Below are positions 34,650-46,497 of a DNA stretch of 64,000 nucleotides, piece after piece. Source of the stretch: Paramacrobiotus metropolitanus (taxonomy: Eukaryota; Tardigrada; Eutardigrada; Parachela; Macrobiotidae); NCBI RefSeq assembly GCF_019649055.1, contig NW_026570285.1, positions 186,001 to 250,000 of the forward strand, given 5' to 3'. Within the stretch, counting starts at the first letter, position 1. Every line of letters begins with the position of its first letter. The translations under genes were made by a program, and so were the position numbers. The notes under the pieces were generated by a model. That model saw only the letters and a list, made by a program, of their open reading frames with translations, searched no databases and was not told where the DNA came from.

Positions 34650-36275
34650 ATGTCTCATAAAGAACAGGAAAAGTCAGCCACAACAGATGAAACAAATTCT
34701 CCACCGACATCCGCTGGCAAGTACAAGTTGGGCGATGAAGGGTATCTGTAAGTCACCTGTCGGTTGGCCAAATAGTGCATACACTAACAATTTAAGGCGA
34801 TGCCTTAACTACGTAGACTGGACTATCATGGTACCAGAGTGCCATATCCGTTGTACGAAAGTCTTCCCGTTGTGGAGCAATTCAAAGCGGATCCCAAGGA
34901 TATTTGCATAGCCACATTCGCAAAAGCAGGTACAAATATAATATTATAATCACCCATGCGCGGCAACGAAAAAGCTGCTACTTCAAGTTTTTTAGCACCC
35001 GTGACACTCTGCTTGTTATAACTGGCTTGCGTGTGTTAGCGAATTTTTGCGCAATATGCGTTGTTTTACTCCTACACTACTCTTTACGCACAGCCGCTGT
35101 ATTCTGGACTTGTGATCATAGGGACCAAATTCATGTCCGCTGTAGTTTGGATGATTATGCACGACGGTGATCCGGCTTCGCTGCTAAAGGGTGACAATCT
35201 AGACGGCAAAGTTCCGCATCTAGAGTTTGCCCTGTCGGGAATGCCAGCGGAAGCCATGCCGGCGTATTGGCTCAATCAACAAACGCCGCCGCGCATCTTC
35301 TTTACCCATCTGAGCTTCGAAGCGTTACCCGAGAGTATCAGAACGAAGGCAAAAGTTAGTAATCAGCCATCTACGTCAAGGGATACTTTCACAAGGTCGG
35401 CTAAGAGGAGATCAACGAGAAACGCTCATTTTGTGTAGATAATTTACGTGGCTCGGAATCCGAAGGATGTTATTGTCTCTACGAATTACTTCTCCCGCTC
35501 GCTGACATTTACCGGATGTAATCATACCATGGAGGAGACGGTCGAAACTTTCATCAACAATACATGTGCCCATGCGCCCTTCTTTGACAATATCGCGGGA
35601 TATCGGCGTCACTTGTCCGAAATGCGCAATTTATTCTTCACGACGTACGAAGATATGCTACAAGTACGTGTTATACGCTAGAAAAGTCGCCAGTTGTATG
35701 ACTTAATTAAATGTAAACTCCGTGGCCTTAAGGTATAGCACGCATAACTTTTAGAGGACCCTTAACGATGTCGAGCAAACGATCCATCAATGCGCATATA
35801 ATTTTTAAACACAGCATCATAACTATCGTCATGTACACTATCTCGCAGCTCTATGTTATTCGATTTTGGGGAGGTTTGCACTTGCAGGATTTAGAAAGCG
35901 TCGTGAAAGATGTAGCTCGCTTTCTTGGCAAACAACTGGATGAAGCAAAGATAGCCAGCATTCTGCAGCACTGTTCGCTGGATAAAATGAAAAACAACAA
36001 GCTGACCAATCATTCCAATCTCCACAACGCAGGCCTGATGGATTTTAGCGTGTCACCATTTATGAGAAAAGGTTTAGATCTAGCAAGTTTACTGAGACAA
36101 GAGATTGTTCCTGAGGGCACAATTTCACCTACGGTTCTTGGCTTTTGCAGGAATTGTTGGTGATTGGAAAGACCACTTCACACCGGAACTCAACCAACAA
36201 GTAAATGAATGGATTGAACGTGAACAGCGCCGCCTCCGCCAAGACCTGCAGGGATTTTGTTTCCGCTATGATTAG
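34650..36275 (+). CDS. Cytosolic sulfotransferase ST1
   Basis: Transfers sulfate from PAPS to a hydroxyl or amine of a small substrate, in the cytosol. Six exons: 34650-34747, 34817-34929, 35122-35354, 35439-35663, 35888-36071, 36151-36275 (325 residues). No signal peptide. The N-terminal GDEGYL and LDYHGT blocks precede the 5'-phosphosulfate loop, which reads TFAKAGTKFM: the usual Pro and Ser of PKSGT are Ala here, while the Lys is kept. The catalytic His is in FFTHLSFEALPES, the 3'-phosphate loop is VARNPKDVIVSTNYF, and MRKGIVGDWKDHF is the C-terminal RKGxxGDWKxxF signature. Intron 2 splits the PAPS loop inside the Gly codon, as in every paralogue here. The exon 3 donor is GTTAGT. Whether the altered loop lowers PAPS use cannot be told from sequence. 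Confidence 0.92.
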
Positions 36276-37019
36276 ACAAGTACTGTGTACAACGTACGTA
36301 GCTGTTTAACGACCGTCACAGTTTCTCTCTTTTCTTTGACGTGGTAAATCTTCGTTCAACATGCGACCAACTGAGCTTCCTGGTGGCTGTTTTCGGTTTG
36401 AATATTTGAAGATTTCGTCGTTTAAAAAGTGTGATTTGCGAGCTTGAGCAGATTGTTAAGCGCCGTAAAACAGAAAACCTTTTTAGAATTTTTTTGCATT
36501 CGGTGCCGGCTCATTGCAGACACAATTAACAAAGCTAAGAAAATAATTTCGCTTACCGTTATGGAAAGATTGTCATCAGCTTTACTGCGACGTAAGAACC
36601 TGTGTAAGGTACGCTGAAGACTCTTCCATAGAAACCCGCACACAGGAAGCTGCCTGTGTCGAACTGTGATCGTTCGAGCAATCACCCAGTAAAAGTACAA
36701 ACGCCCGCGACGGGCCGCGAGTATTCCTTGCCGGGAGCCTAATGCCTTGGTTTAGTTCACACTACACATTACATACGGGTTACGGCTATGGAACAACTAG
36801 AAAAGGACGGAATAATGGAAGACAAATTCACGAATGGAATATTTTACTAAAATTCAACCGTACCAATCGCAGCAGTCAGTACCACTCTTAGTTAATGTCT
36901 CACCAGTGCACCCATCTTTCAAAATATGAAAAGCAACAGAAGCATAACGTAATCCGTATCATGTAAAAATAAATCAGTATCCCATATTACGCATAATAAG
37001 CAGTTATTGTAGATTTTAC
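36276..37019. other. Spacer between ST1 and the F-box relic
   Basis: No gene is evident. The F-box and last exons found in the intact gene at 43 kb have no counterpart here. The minus-strand open frame at 36700-36422 has no known motif. Confidence 0.45.
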
Positions 37020-38166
37020 CACGTTAACGTAGAAATCATCGTTTGTGGCGAGTACTGCCGAGTGTCGACTTGCGATCGAACGGTGCATGAATGTCATTGC
37101 ACCGAAGCACGGTGGTGATAGGCCCATTAGGAAGATGCACTTGTAACAATCCAAAAGAATACAGTGCGAAGTCGCCCATCAGCAGAGTCGCCGGGTATCG
37201 TTTCCACGAACCGTCTCCTCCAAAACTCATGACTGCCTCCGCCACGAATTCCTCCCCCTGGTCTGAAAAAAAACTTGAAGTACGGTCAGATGGTAGAACA
37301 ACCGCTTGTACAGCCGTACATAACCACTCTTCAATTTCGGATGGGAAATTATACGGATCCCGATGAGAGTACCCACGCGTCTGGGCATGTGAATTTCACA
37401 CTAATTCATACAAATAAGTCATAGAATTTGCTGCGACGTTTTTCGCACTCCGGACATATTTCAATATTTCACAATATACAGTACATCTGCGTATCGCACA
37501 CCACGGACAGGATATTCTCCACTTTATTCCAATGACAAATCTCTTAAAAAATCGATTATTTGATAAAATATAATGTTTTTATACAAGCTTGTACACGAGA
37601 TTCAGATATTTTCATACAGCAAATTATCAAGTCTCCTAATGTGGAACAATGCAAGGACTTCCGGGTGCCCGGTACGCGAATTCATAGTGTGGAAATGCCC
37701 GGAATACGAAAATACGAGTACGTCAAAGCAGTTTTATATTGATAAGAACACAATTTATTATTACATAAACAACGTGATATTCGTGAGTTTTTACGTTTTC
37801 GAAATCCTGCTGCATGCTTTTCCGACGTGTAATCTTCAGTGCGTATGAAGCCCCTCATTAATACGAATTCGCCATTTATAGGTGTACTGTTTCCATACCT
37901 ATTGAACGGGCATACGGTTTGCCGATCTGACCTTCTGCGCACAACAGGTTCTGATTCTGGCGGAGGTAAATGCTGCCAAACGGGAAACGGCCACTGTTCT
38001 TGCGGCCAAATACAATGCTTAGCTCCTTTTCGGTGGTGCACGTATCTCGAACTTTTCCGCTGAATATATCGTCTCCAACCATAATATCCACCGTCGTAAC
38101 GCTGCTATCACCGCGTCGCCGAACACAGCAGACCTTAGGTAACGGAGCACCTTCCGATTTGCGCAT
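37020..38166 (-). pseudogene. 5' relic of an F-box gene (two exons, no F-box)
   Basis: Exon 1 (38166-37899; MRKSEGAPLPKVCCVRRRGD, TTVDIMVGDDIFSGKVRD, ending YARSI) and exon 2 (37262-37020; EEFVAEAVMSFGGDGSWKRY, then PATLLMGDFALYSFGLLQV) match exons 1 and 2 of the intact gene at 43124-46497 in position, phase and splice sites. Exon 2 is frameshifted after FDRK, so translation stops at 37036 before the donor at 37020, although the donor itself is kept. The F-box and C-terminal exons are missing downstream. This is a partial duplicate that has lost its adaptor domain. Confidence 0.8.
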
Positions 38167-39665
38167 AACGTTCTTACACTTGGGTCCACAACCCCCGTTG
38201 CGTAGTGGAGAACCGCGCGATTTGCGTGCAAAACACTTGCACTTGGATTCACGAGAGTAATGAGTTTTTCATGGTTGTCAACGTGTGAGAGTTCAGTGGG
38301 AGGTGCACAACGTGACTCGATAAAAGAGGAAGAAGCGCAAGTCGCAAGATAAATGTGCTATCATTTACTGCGCAAGATCGCGGAAGACCAAACACGTGCT
38401 TATTGGCTCGTTCTAACATGCAGAAAGTCTGCAGACGGTTTTAACTTTTAACCGATGCGGAAGTGCTCTTGGGACTGGGCGGTCCACGTTGCGCGAGGCG
38501 GAATGTGGTTAGTGATCAGGCCAGAGGGCGCTCTAAGCGTTAAATGCGAAACTGCGCACGCTGAGCGGTGTGCCACGCGACCCTCACGACCGTGACAGAT
38601 CACTGAGACCAGTGCTCAAGAAACCCACGAGAAAATGTGTTGCAAACGTAGCACTTTTAAGCCGTTGTACATATTCGTAATTCGTATTTCTTAGTGACTG
38701 AAAAAACGAAAGTCACTCTTCTGTTTCAATAGACAATAAGTGCTGTCCTAATCGATTTGCCTAGACTCCCACCTGGTTAGACTCAGAGAGGTAGACAGAA
38801 TGAATCCGCTTGCTATGCTACAGGCTACAGCACAGACATATTCAATAAGCTCGAAACAATCCGCTTCGTTTTGCCCATTTATTCCCAAATATTTTGCCGC
38901 TTTGTGAATATGTCAAGATCTGTAGGCAGGTCATGCATCTAAGACAAATGGAACAGAATCGAATAATAAAAGCTAAACCTGGCGTTTATACTATTGACAA
39001 AGTTCAACTTTTTCGGCTACCAAAATAGCTTCACAAAGGCAATCACTTTCCAATGGATTTCTTCCAGTGCTCCTTTGAATGTCTGTAGTGAACGGTAGAA
39101 CGACACATCCAATCCAGGTCGTTCCAGGTAATACTATGTCCATTGTTCACCGTCAAGTTTAGCCATCGTGCCGGCACTATTCATTGGCATTCAATGAGGA
39201 GAAACCCGAAAGGTATCGTCAGTTGTCATTTCCATTAGGTACTACATACTGTATATAGTATGCTTAATTTCGTAAAACATTTTTCCATACGAGCGTGCCA
39301 TTATAAAAAATGGTCTGTACTTTTTTTCCCATTATAGTCAGTGACTTCACTTGCATTGAGATTTCACAAGGCTGTAAATGCACTGTTGTAGAATTGAAAG
39401 AAAAAAATTATTGAGCAACTGTGTCAGCCTGTGTCAGCCGCGCGGCACGCATTCCATTTCCGATAATAATGGAAACCAATCAGGTAGACATCTCAGATAG
39501 AAGTAGTGTACTTTAGAACTATCATCGGCAATCACCACCTCGTAGTTATTCAGTCTTATTGCACGAGCACATAAATCTGCGATGCGGTGGGCGTCGTTCA
39601 GTATTCCTGCCTACGGTTTTTATTTTCATTTCATTTTTCCGTGGACGGAACTGTTGGACAATGTC
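38167..39665. other. Intergenic, upstream of ST2
   Basis: No coding family, inverted repeat or array is visible. GC is higher near 38440-38620 but no gene structure is present. The ST2 promoter should lie at the right end; no clear TATA box is seen. Confidence 0.45.
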
Positions 39666-41784
39666 ATGCAGCCTGCACTAACCAGAATGACCGCAACCAG
39701 CCCGCCGATTACCGCATATGAGTACAAATTTGGCGACGAAGGCTACCTGTGAGTAAACCAATTCATTCAAATCAATTAATTAAGTCCATTCATTTCATTA
39801 AAAAAGTAGCTACAGTTGTTTGCATTTTCAAATACATTTACAATGTGCAATTAGACTGGATTACCATGGCACGAAAGTTTTCTACCCGATGTACAAAAGC
39901 CTGCCGGTTGTGGAGCATTTCCAGGCCGATCCCAAAGATGTTTGTATCGTCACCTTTCCGAAAGCCGGTAAAGTGTACTGCAGTTGGGAGAAGCTATGAA
40001 ACTCCTATTTAACGCGAAATATATACAGAACGGGCGATTATCTTGCTTTCGAGAGACGCAGTACGCTCAAACTGTTGTTTTTTTCCAAGGTACCAAATTC
40101 ATGTCGGCAGTCGTGTGGATGATCCTGCACGACGGTGATCCTGCATCACTGCTGGAGGGCGACACGCTAGAACGGAAGGTTCCTTATCTGGAGTTTTGTC
40201 TGCCGGGAATGAAAATGGAAGCAATGCCGGCATATCAGATGAACCAGCAAGTGCCACCCCGCGTTTTTTTTACTCATCTGGGTTACGATGCTTTACCCGA
40301 GAGCATCAAGACTGGTGCAAAGGTAAAGAAAGATGTTGAATCGTTGATTACAACTGGAAACTGTGCAACATGTACATACAGTTTTGGAAATTCAGGACAT
40401 TATGTCCTTTCCGTCGGACCACCAACCAGCTAATAAAACATTTGATGGTAAAGCCGTAGTCCGCTATACACCGCCATCATTAAACCGGTTTTTGGCTTTC
40501 TGCAGTCTTGCCAAAAAATAAATCCTAAAACCAGTTTCGCTTTATATGGTACTGACTGCGACATACGTCCGCTTTGAAAGAACAGAGAATGAATCATCTG
40601 ATTATACAGACTGTACTTTAAGCGACAAAAATCGGCGTAAAATGGATGTTATTCTTAATACGAGTACCCCAGTGCTATTCATGCGCACATCAGCGCTGCC
40701 CTTTTTCCAATCATGCCAAGAGCTATGTTGGAAACCGAGAAGCCGATGTCACAAATGCACTTGATAAATGCACGGTAATTATTGAGTCGCAGCAATTCCG
40801 TCGCAATATAATTTTGTAGGTTAGTGTACTCGGCCGGACAAACCCCCCAAAAAAAGCTGATGGAATGTTAATTCTGCTAGGATTTGTTTAAACTTTAAAG
40901 TTTCTCGAAAACAACCCTAATATTATTGTCAAAGCGGAAGAGGATATAGATTGCCCGAGCTGGGACAAAACTTTTTTTAGTGCGTCATAGCAAGAGTTGT
41001 ACACAATCAAGCACCTTCAGTTTTGTCCCAACTCATGCTCACTCTCGAAGAGGAATATTACCGTTGACATATTTTCGCCGATTGCGCAATGAGAATAAAC
41101 GATCGTTTCTTACAGATAATTTACGTCTCTCGCAATCCGAAGGATGTCATGGTTTCCACAAACTACTTCTTCCGCTCCATGCCGTTCGCCCAGTGTAGCA
41201 GCACAATGGAAGAGACTGTCCGTTCGTTCATTGATAACACGTGTGCGTATGCACCCTTCTTTGATCACGTCGCCGGATACCGTCGCCGTCTGTCAGACAT
41301 GCCAAACTTGGTTTTTACAACTTATGAAGAGATGTTGCAGGTACAGGCTAAAATAACACCGGCTCCGTAACTTGGTTCGGCCAAAAGATGGCAACGTTTG
41401 GCTGCTATTCGTGTTGTCTGTTTTGCAGGACTTGAAAAATGTGGTCAAAAGAGTAGCGCGGTTACTTGAGAAAGACCTGGATGACGTTCAGATATCTAAC
41501 ATCGTGCGGTACTGTTCCCATGAACAAATGAAAGATAACCAGCTGACCAACCAATCGCATCTGCACAAAATGGGGCTGAGGGATTTTAAAGTATCGCCCT
41601 TTATGAGAAAAGGTAGCGGCGACTCAAAAATCTTTAACGCATGTTCTGAATAAACCCCTCTATTTCAGGAATTGTCGGTGACTGGAAAAACCACTTCACC
41701 CCGGAAGTCAACCAACAAGTAAATGAATGGATCGAGCGGGAGCAGCGTCGTCTCCAGCAAGATTTGGACGGATTTCAATTCTAG
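39666..41784 (+). CDS. Cytosolic sulfotransferase ST2
   Basis: PAPS-dependent sulfotransferase with the cluster's six-exon plan: 39666-39748, 39855-39967, 40090-40322, 41116-41340, 41429-41612, 41669-41784 (317 residues). Start: ATG at 39666 is the first in frame; a second in-frame ATG follows 7 codons later. The PAPS loop is TFPKAGTKFM (Ser to Ala), the catalytic His is in FFTHLGYDALPESI, the 3'-phosphate loop is VSRNPKDVMVSTNYFFRS and the tail signature is MRKGIVGDWKNHFTPE. Intron 3 (793 bp) holds a small hairpin. A polyadenylation signal lies 7 nt after the stop. Its sequence and loop group it with ST1. Substrate unknown. Confidence 0.93.
40957..41034. repeat. 78-bp inverted-repeat hairpin in ST2 intron 3
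   Basis: GAGCTGGGACAAAACT at 40957 and AGTTTTGTCCCAACTC ending at 41034 are inverse complements with one mismatch. The intervening 46 bases are unpaired. Probably a tiny MITE remnant. No flanking duplication is obvious. Confidence 0.65.
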
Positions 41785-41791
41785 TTTCAAG

Positions 41792-41797
41792 AATAAA
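41792..41797 (+). terminator. Polyadenylation signal of ST2
   Basis: AATAAA lies 7 nt after the ST2 stop codon, implying a very short 3' UTR. Confidence 0.6.
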
Positions 41798-43123
41798 ATT
41801 TCGCATTATCGTTTTTATTTTACGCTGATACAATTTCTTGTAGCTTCTAATGGTCACTTAGAATAAATTTGGCAACTGTGACCGTTCAGTTATTTATGTC
41901 ATGTTTGAATTCTTTCCTTCGTAATGCTGGATGCAGGATCCCCCTACGCTTCTTTTATTCAGTTTTTTAGCATTTGTTGATACTTGTTCATACTGCGATA
42001 GCAGCAATGTTAATAATTATATTGATAATCGTATGCAACCAGCGCTTTGAACCTAACTGTTAGTGTTAAATGATTGCAATTAAGGTGCGTCAGTAGTACG
42101 AGTTGCTCTAATTTAAACTAAATTTTTTCGTAACTGAAGTAGCCAGATTTAAGCGCTTGAGTTACCGGCACCGGGTAAAGTTTGTTAGCACACCAGAAGT
42201 CACTTGGCTCTGCTGGCGCGTCAACTACAGTCAGCAGATAAGTACTGTGCGCGACCCGATGATGACTCCGCCATACGTGACCTCCGTCCCGTTTCCCTGA
42301 TCGATGACAGACAAAGGTCTGCCAGCTTACCACCGAGGCGCTGGCGTCCGTCGCCCTGATACTGCGAGGCTCCCGGACCGCTGCGAAATTACGAGCTGCA
42401 AGGATAATCCGAAGGGATCGACCTGGGTTAGATGCTTCCGATATGAGCCTTTTGCTACACTTTCAGTAGTCGCGGTGGCAACGGACGCTGCTAATGGATT
42501 GGGAAAGCTCTGAATGGTAAAGCTTGGGGCGCATTTACTGATCGTGTGCAGCAGATCATGCACAACGTTCTACTGCTTGCGAAACTTTTGGAACTTGGTA
42601 GTTGGTACGATGCGGTACTTAATGTTTTGTAGAATGCCGGAGAAGCTGTTTATCAGAGACGGAGAGAACTGCTCCGCTTTTTTTGCTGTTTCAACGCTTA
42701 CGTTTGGAAATAGTGCGTGGCAATATTAGGAGTGTAATACGTTCTTTCTCACGTCAACTAAAACAATTTTTACTATTTATAAAAAGCAAAACAAGAAAAC
42801 TAAAATCGCAGAAGTGCGAGTAGCACATCATCGAACAATCTAACAACAACAAATTCCCGTATTAGAAATGGAGGCTTAAAGGAGATTACTTAAACTTCTA
42901 TTCCAATCAAACTTCTATTCCAATCAAATTCCTTCTATACCATCAAGGGTTAGTATACCATCAAGGGTCTTCTATACCATCAAGGGTCAATAACTGAAAT
43001 TACGATTGTTACGAGTAAAAGAGTCGGTACAAGTATAAACAAAAGGGCAACCTCGTGAAAAATAAATCAAGGTTCTATCTATATGCGTGACAGTTTCATC
43101 TGTGCAGAAGCCGAATAAAACCA
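41798..43123. other. Spacer between ST2 and the F-box gene 3' end
   Basis: No gene is recognised. Two overlapping open frames at 42304-42563 (opposite strands) show no family motif. A short tandem array lies at 42894-42987. Confidence 0.45.
42894..42987. repeat. Short tandem array of two related 17-19 bp units
   Basis: Two copies of ACTTCTATTCCAATCAA (42894, 42911) are followed by three copies of a CTTCTATACCATCAAGGGT-type unit (42932, 42951, 42969). The two units share CTTCTATWCCAATCA-like sequence and probably derive from one minisatellite. Confidence 0.9.
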
Positions 43124-46100
43124 TTACCAGGACAGCTCGATCGTTGGCGCAAATCGTCGAAATCGCACTTCACTCAGCAGAGCGTGCACCGTGAAGCGCG
43201 TCAGTTTCTTCACGTCCAGGCGGGATAGGAAATCGAAGTTCGTCTCTGTCGGTGCCGGGAACAAAGCGTTGCTGTACTGATTGCAATCGCGTGGATCCGG
43301 CATTTGCACTTTCGTCAAAATCTACAGAGCACAACGCATGAAGTTCAATATTTCAGTAAATTAGTGCTGAAAAAATATGAACGTTTACCTGCATGATGCG
43401 TTTATATCGCGAGACATTTTCCTCCTCAATCGTCTCCCGTATCCAGATCGCAATCAAATTCAAAACATCGGCTGTCGGTGCTGAGAAACTGTCGTCAATT
43501 AGATCCCACCAATCGTTCAAGCTCAGAGGCTGACCACCACAAATGCGTCCCTGGACAATCACCACTTGAAACTGCTGGCTTTTGTTGAGACTCAGCAGAT
43601 TGACCGTCAGGTTGCGGAGTACCAAGGTTTCACAAACGGATGCGAAAGCAGTTAACTCGGAGTGCAAGTCGAAAATAAACTCAGAGATTACGCTTTCCTT
43701 AAATTTTCCACTACACACATTCCACTGCTGATTATGCAGAACGACCTTTTGAGCAGGCTGGTAGTCTTTTTCTTGTAAAATGCGCTGGAAAACGCCGGCA
43801 TTGGCGGTTGGCTGTTTGTGTTTGAAGTGCACCGATCGCGGACAGTTCGTGATGGTGACCAGTTTGCCCCAGCGGTGGAAGATGCTGGCAGCGTTCAGGA
43901 ATTCTTCTTCGGCCGCTTCTTCAGCTGACATATATCCATATTCCAGAGTGGTCTGATTGCTTAAGATGGGCAATTCCAAAAGATCATTCCAAGTGCTGCA
44001 AACGACGCTGATTCGGCACTGTTGCGCGGTATTCAAATAATGAAATATTTCCGTCAGGACAGCTATGGTCAGCGAACTCAAACCGCGCTCCGACGGCTCC
44101 GTATCATCCGTTTTGCGGCGCTTCCCCGCGCCGACCTGTTGCTTCCGTTTGCGCGTTGGGCATTTGGCTGAGCAGCTCTTTGCTCCAATGGAGTCATAAA
44201 ACCCCCAACGCTATATTAATACAGAAGAATTATGCAAAAATTCATCGCTCTAAATTTCACACAACCTGTAGTGAAAGAGATAAGAAGATTTACCAGGGTA
44301 TGGTAGAAGTCGCCATCTTTGGCCAGTTTTGCCGAACTGCGATCAAAAGGTACAAGAATGTTATGTCCACGAAGAATAGTGGTGAACGGCCCATCTGGAA
44401 GTGTCACTCGCACCAGTCCGAATGAGCACATGGCAAAGTCGCCCATCAGCAGAGTGGCGGGATATCGTTTCGACGGTTCCCCTTCTTCATAACGGATCAG
44501 CGCTTCCGCCACAAACTCTTCCTTTTGGTCTGTATAAAATGCGGTCGCTTGTTTAAATAAATGTGGTTGAAACTGCAAAATTTTTCAAATGCGCTTTTGA
44601 TTATTTATTTTACTAACTTGTTTTTTCCATTAGTGTGATTTACAGTATATTAACCAGCGAAGGCTTTTTACTTTGTGAACGGGATATTAAAAACTGAATT
44701 TCAGCTGATCGGTTACTTTAACGATAGCGGAGAAAATTTCGGAAAAGTCTTACCGAGCCGCTCAGACCATTGAGAAAGTACCGTAGTTTGATATGCCCTG
44801 TTCCCAAAATCTGAATTTTTTCAACGCGAGCTCATATGGGAAACAGTTGGTTCTGATGAATATCGCTGGTATCGGATAATGTGGCGTAATACAGCAATTA
44901 TAAGCAACAAGTGTTTTGTATGGTCATCTGTGTGATACCAGCAGTGTGTGTTACGTCGTGATGCAACAAAAACTAGTCTTGACAGATAAAAAATGGAATC
45001 GCACCTAATTTTCAAACCCCCTTCTGTTGAGAAACGAACCGCTTTTTGAACCTGGATAAAGATTGCACCAGCAAAAGGCGAGGCAGGAAATTCGCTGATT
45101 TCAGCCCTGTTGTACAGTATGTCAGCTAGACAAAGCGCACTTTGTCCAGTTCTGATCTTGAAAGATAATTCTGGAAAGACTCCTGAACCGGGACGAAGTA
45201 TGAGACAGCTGAAGCCGCTTGCAACTTTTCATTTACCAAAGATTAAATTTATTGGCAATAGCCACCAAGATGACAATGAATGCAGGCGCCGGTACTTGAT
45301 AGTTAAAATTTAAACATTAAAATAGCAGCCAACATCCCTGTCTTCTCTTGGGTTAAAAGGTAACGTGCTCACGACAGCCGTGGCATCTCCTCTAACAACA
45401 GCGAGACTAAAGCGCTGCTTAAGAAAAGCAGTGGAACGCGGAACCAAGGACCGAATAAACTTACTAAGAACTGACTGTATACGCAGGCAGGAGGATTCCT
45501 AGATTTTTGTATACGAAATCTGTTTGCGCGCGCAACATCCGGTTGGAAAGTTACGGGTGAATCGAATTCCGGAAAATTTAAATGCATTCAGATGCACTAA
45601 AAGTCTCATCATAAACCGATCCCTTTCAAATTTTGCAAATTGCAAGTAAATTCAAGTAAACTTCAGCCCTGAAGATAGTTGTTACACCGAACCACAGTTG
45701 TTCTGAATCATTTTTTTTCAAATTTTAAAATAATTTTAAAGTTTGAAAAAAATGCTGCAACTTTGGTTCGATGTAGAAACGATCAGTTACATTTACGAGC
45801 AAAATTTGAAGATGATCGGTTTATAATGAGACTGTTAGTACACCTGAATGCATTTAGACTTTTCGGAATTTTCATTACCCATAAGGCCATAACTTTCCAA
45901 CCGGAAGTTGCGCGCGCAAACGGATTCCACGTCTACGTACAGAGTAACCGAATCCTTTGGCTTAACTGGCTACAAAATATCCTAAAGCAAATAAAAACGT
46001 GTTTGGGAGTGCGCGACAGGGAAAGCTCCCGTGGATGTACACGAATTTGGTCCTATGTAGCGGGCAAATCCCTTAACCACCACTATCTCGACTAGCTGCC

Positions 46101-46497
46101 ACTTACGTTGTTGATTGATACTTTGTATATGTTGACACTTGTGCACACGTTGATTGTACACGCACATACCGATAGAACGCGCATACAGTCTTCCGCTGGG
46201 GCCTTCCTTGCACAACAAACTCTGGCGGAGATAGATGCTGCCGAATGGGATCAGGGGAGCTCGGCCGTCTCGGCGTTCAGAGGTCTTGGCACGACCAAAA
46301 TCAATGTGCAGTCCATCTTCGCTGACTCCGGTCTCCCTCACCTTTCCGCTCAACAATTCTTCACTCTCTTCATCCATCACATCCACCGTCGTGATAGTGC
46401 TACCGTCACGTCGCAGAACGCAACACACCCACCAACAAGGCATGGATTGCCATTTGTGACGTCGTATCAGTTGCCGCGGGAATGCCGACTTCCGCAT
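43124..46497 (-). CDS. F-box protein with a novel N-terminal region, four exons
   Basis: Exons 46497-46170, 44529-44294, 44210-43389 and 43321-43124 join in frame (1584 nt, 527 residues) with GT-AG ends. Exon 1: CCVLRRDGSTITTVDVM and FGSIYLRQSLL, a compact beta-rich-looking region. Exon 2: RYPATLLMGDFAMCSFGLV and LPDGPFTTILRGHNILVPFD. Exon 3: a basic stretch (KCPTRKRKQQVGAGKRRK) resembling a nuclear localisation signal, then an F-box (LTIAVLTEIFHYLNTAQQCR, VCSTWNDLLELP), then leucine-rich helix/strand sequence. F-box proteins bind Skp1 and select substrates for SCF ubiquitin ligases. MRKS was taken as start because the relic at 38166 begins the same way. I do not recognise the N-terminal domain. 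Intron 1 holds a foldback element. Confidence 0.85.
45510..45932. repeat. Foldback MITE in F-box gene intron 1
   Basis: Arms of about 130 bp (45510-45640 and 45799-45932) are inverted copies: GTTTGCGCGCGCAAC near 45522 pairs with the same sequence in reverse near 45907, and AATGCATTCAG, AGTCTCATCATAAACCGATC and CAAATTTTGC are also mirrored. The centre also pairs partly (ACACCGAACCA against TGGTTCGATGT). No coding capacity. Divergence of roughly one base in ten suggests an older insertion. Confidence 0.85.

Noticed and set aside
42304-42563. Two overlapping opposite-strand open frames
   Set aside because: No motif on either strand and no splice context.
45982-46169. Continuation of F-box exon 1 past the donor (CVYNQRVHKC)
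   Set aside because: The paralogue and the GTATGT donor at 46169 show that this is intron.
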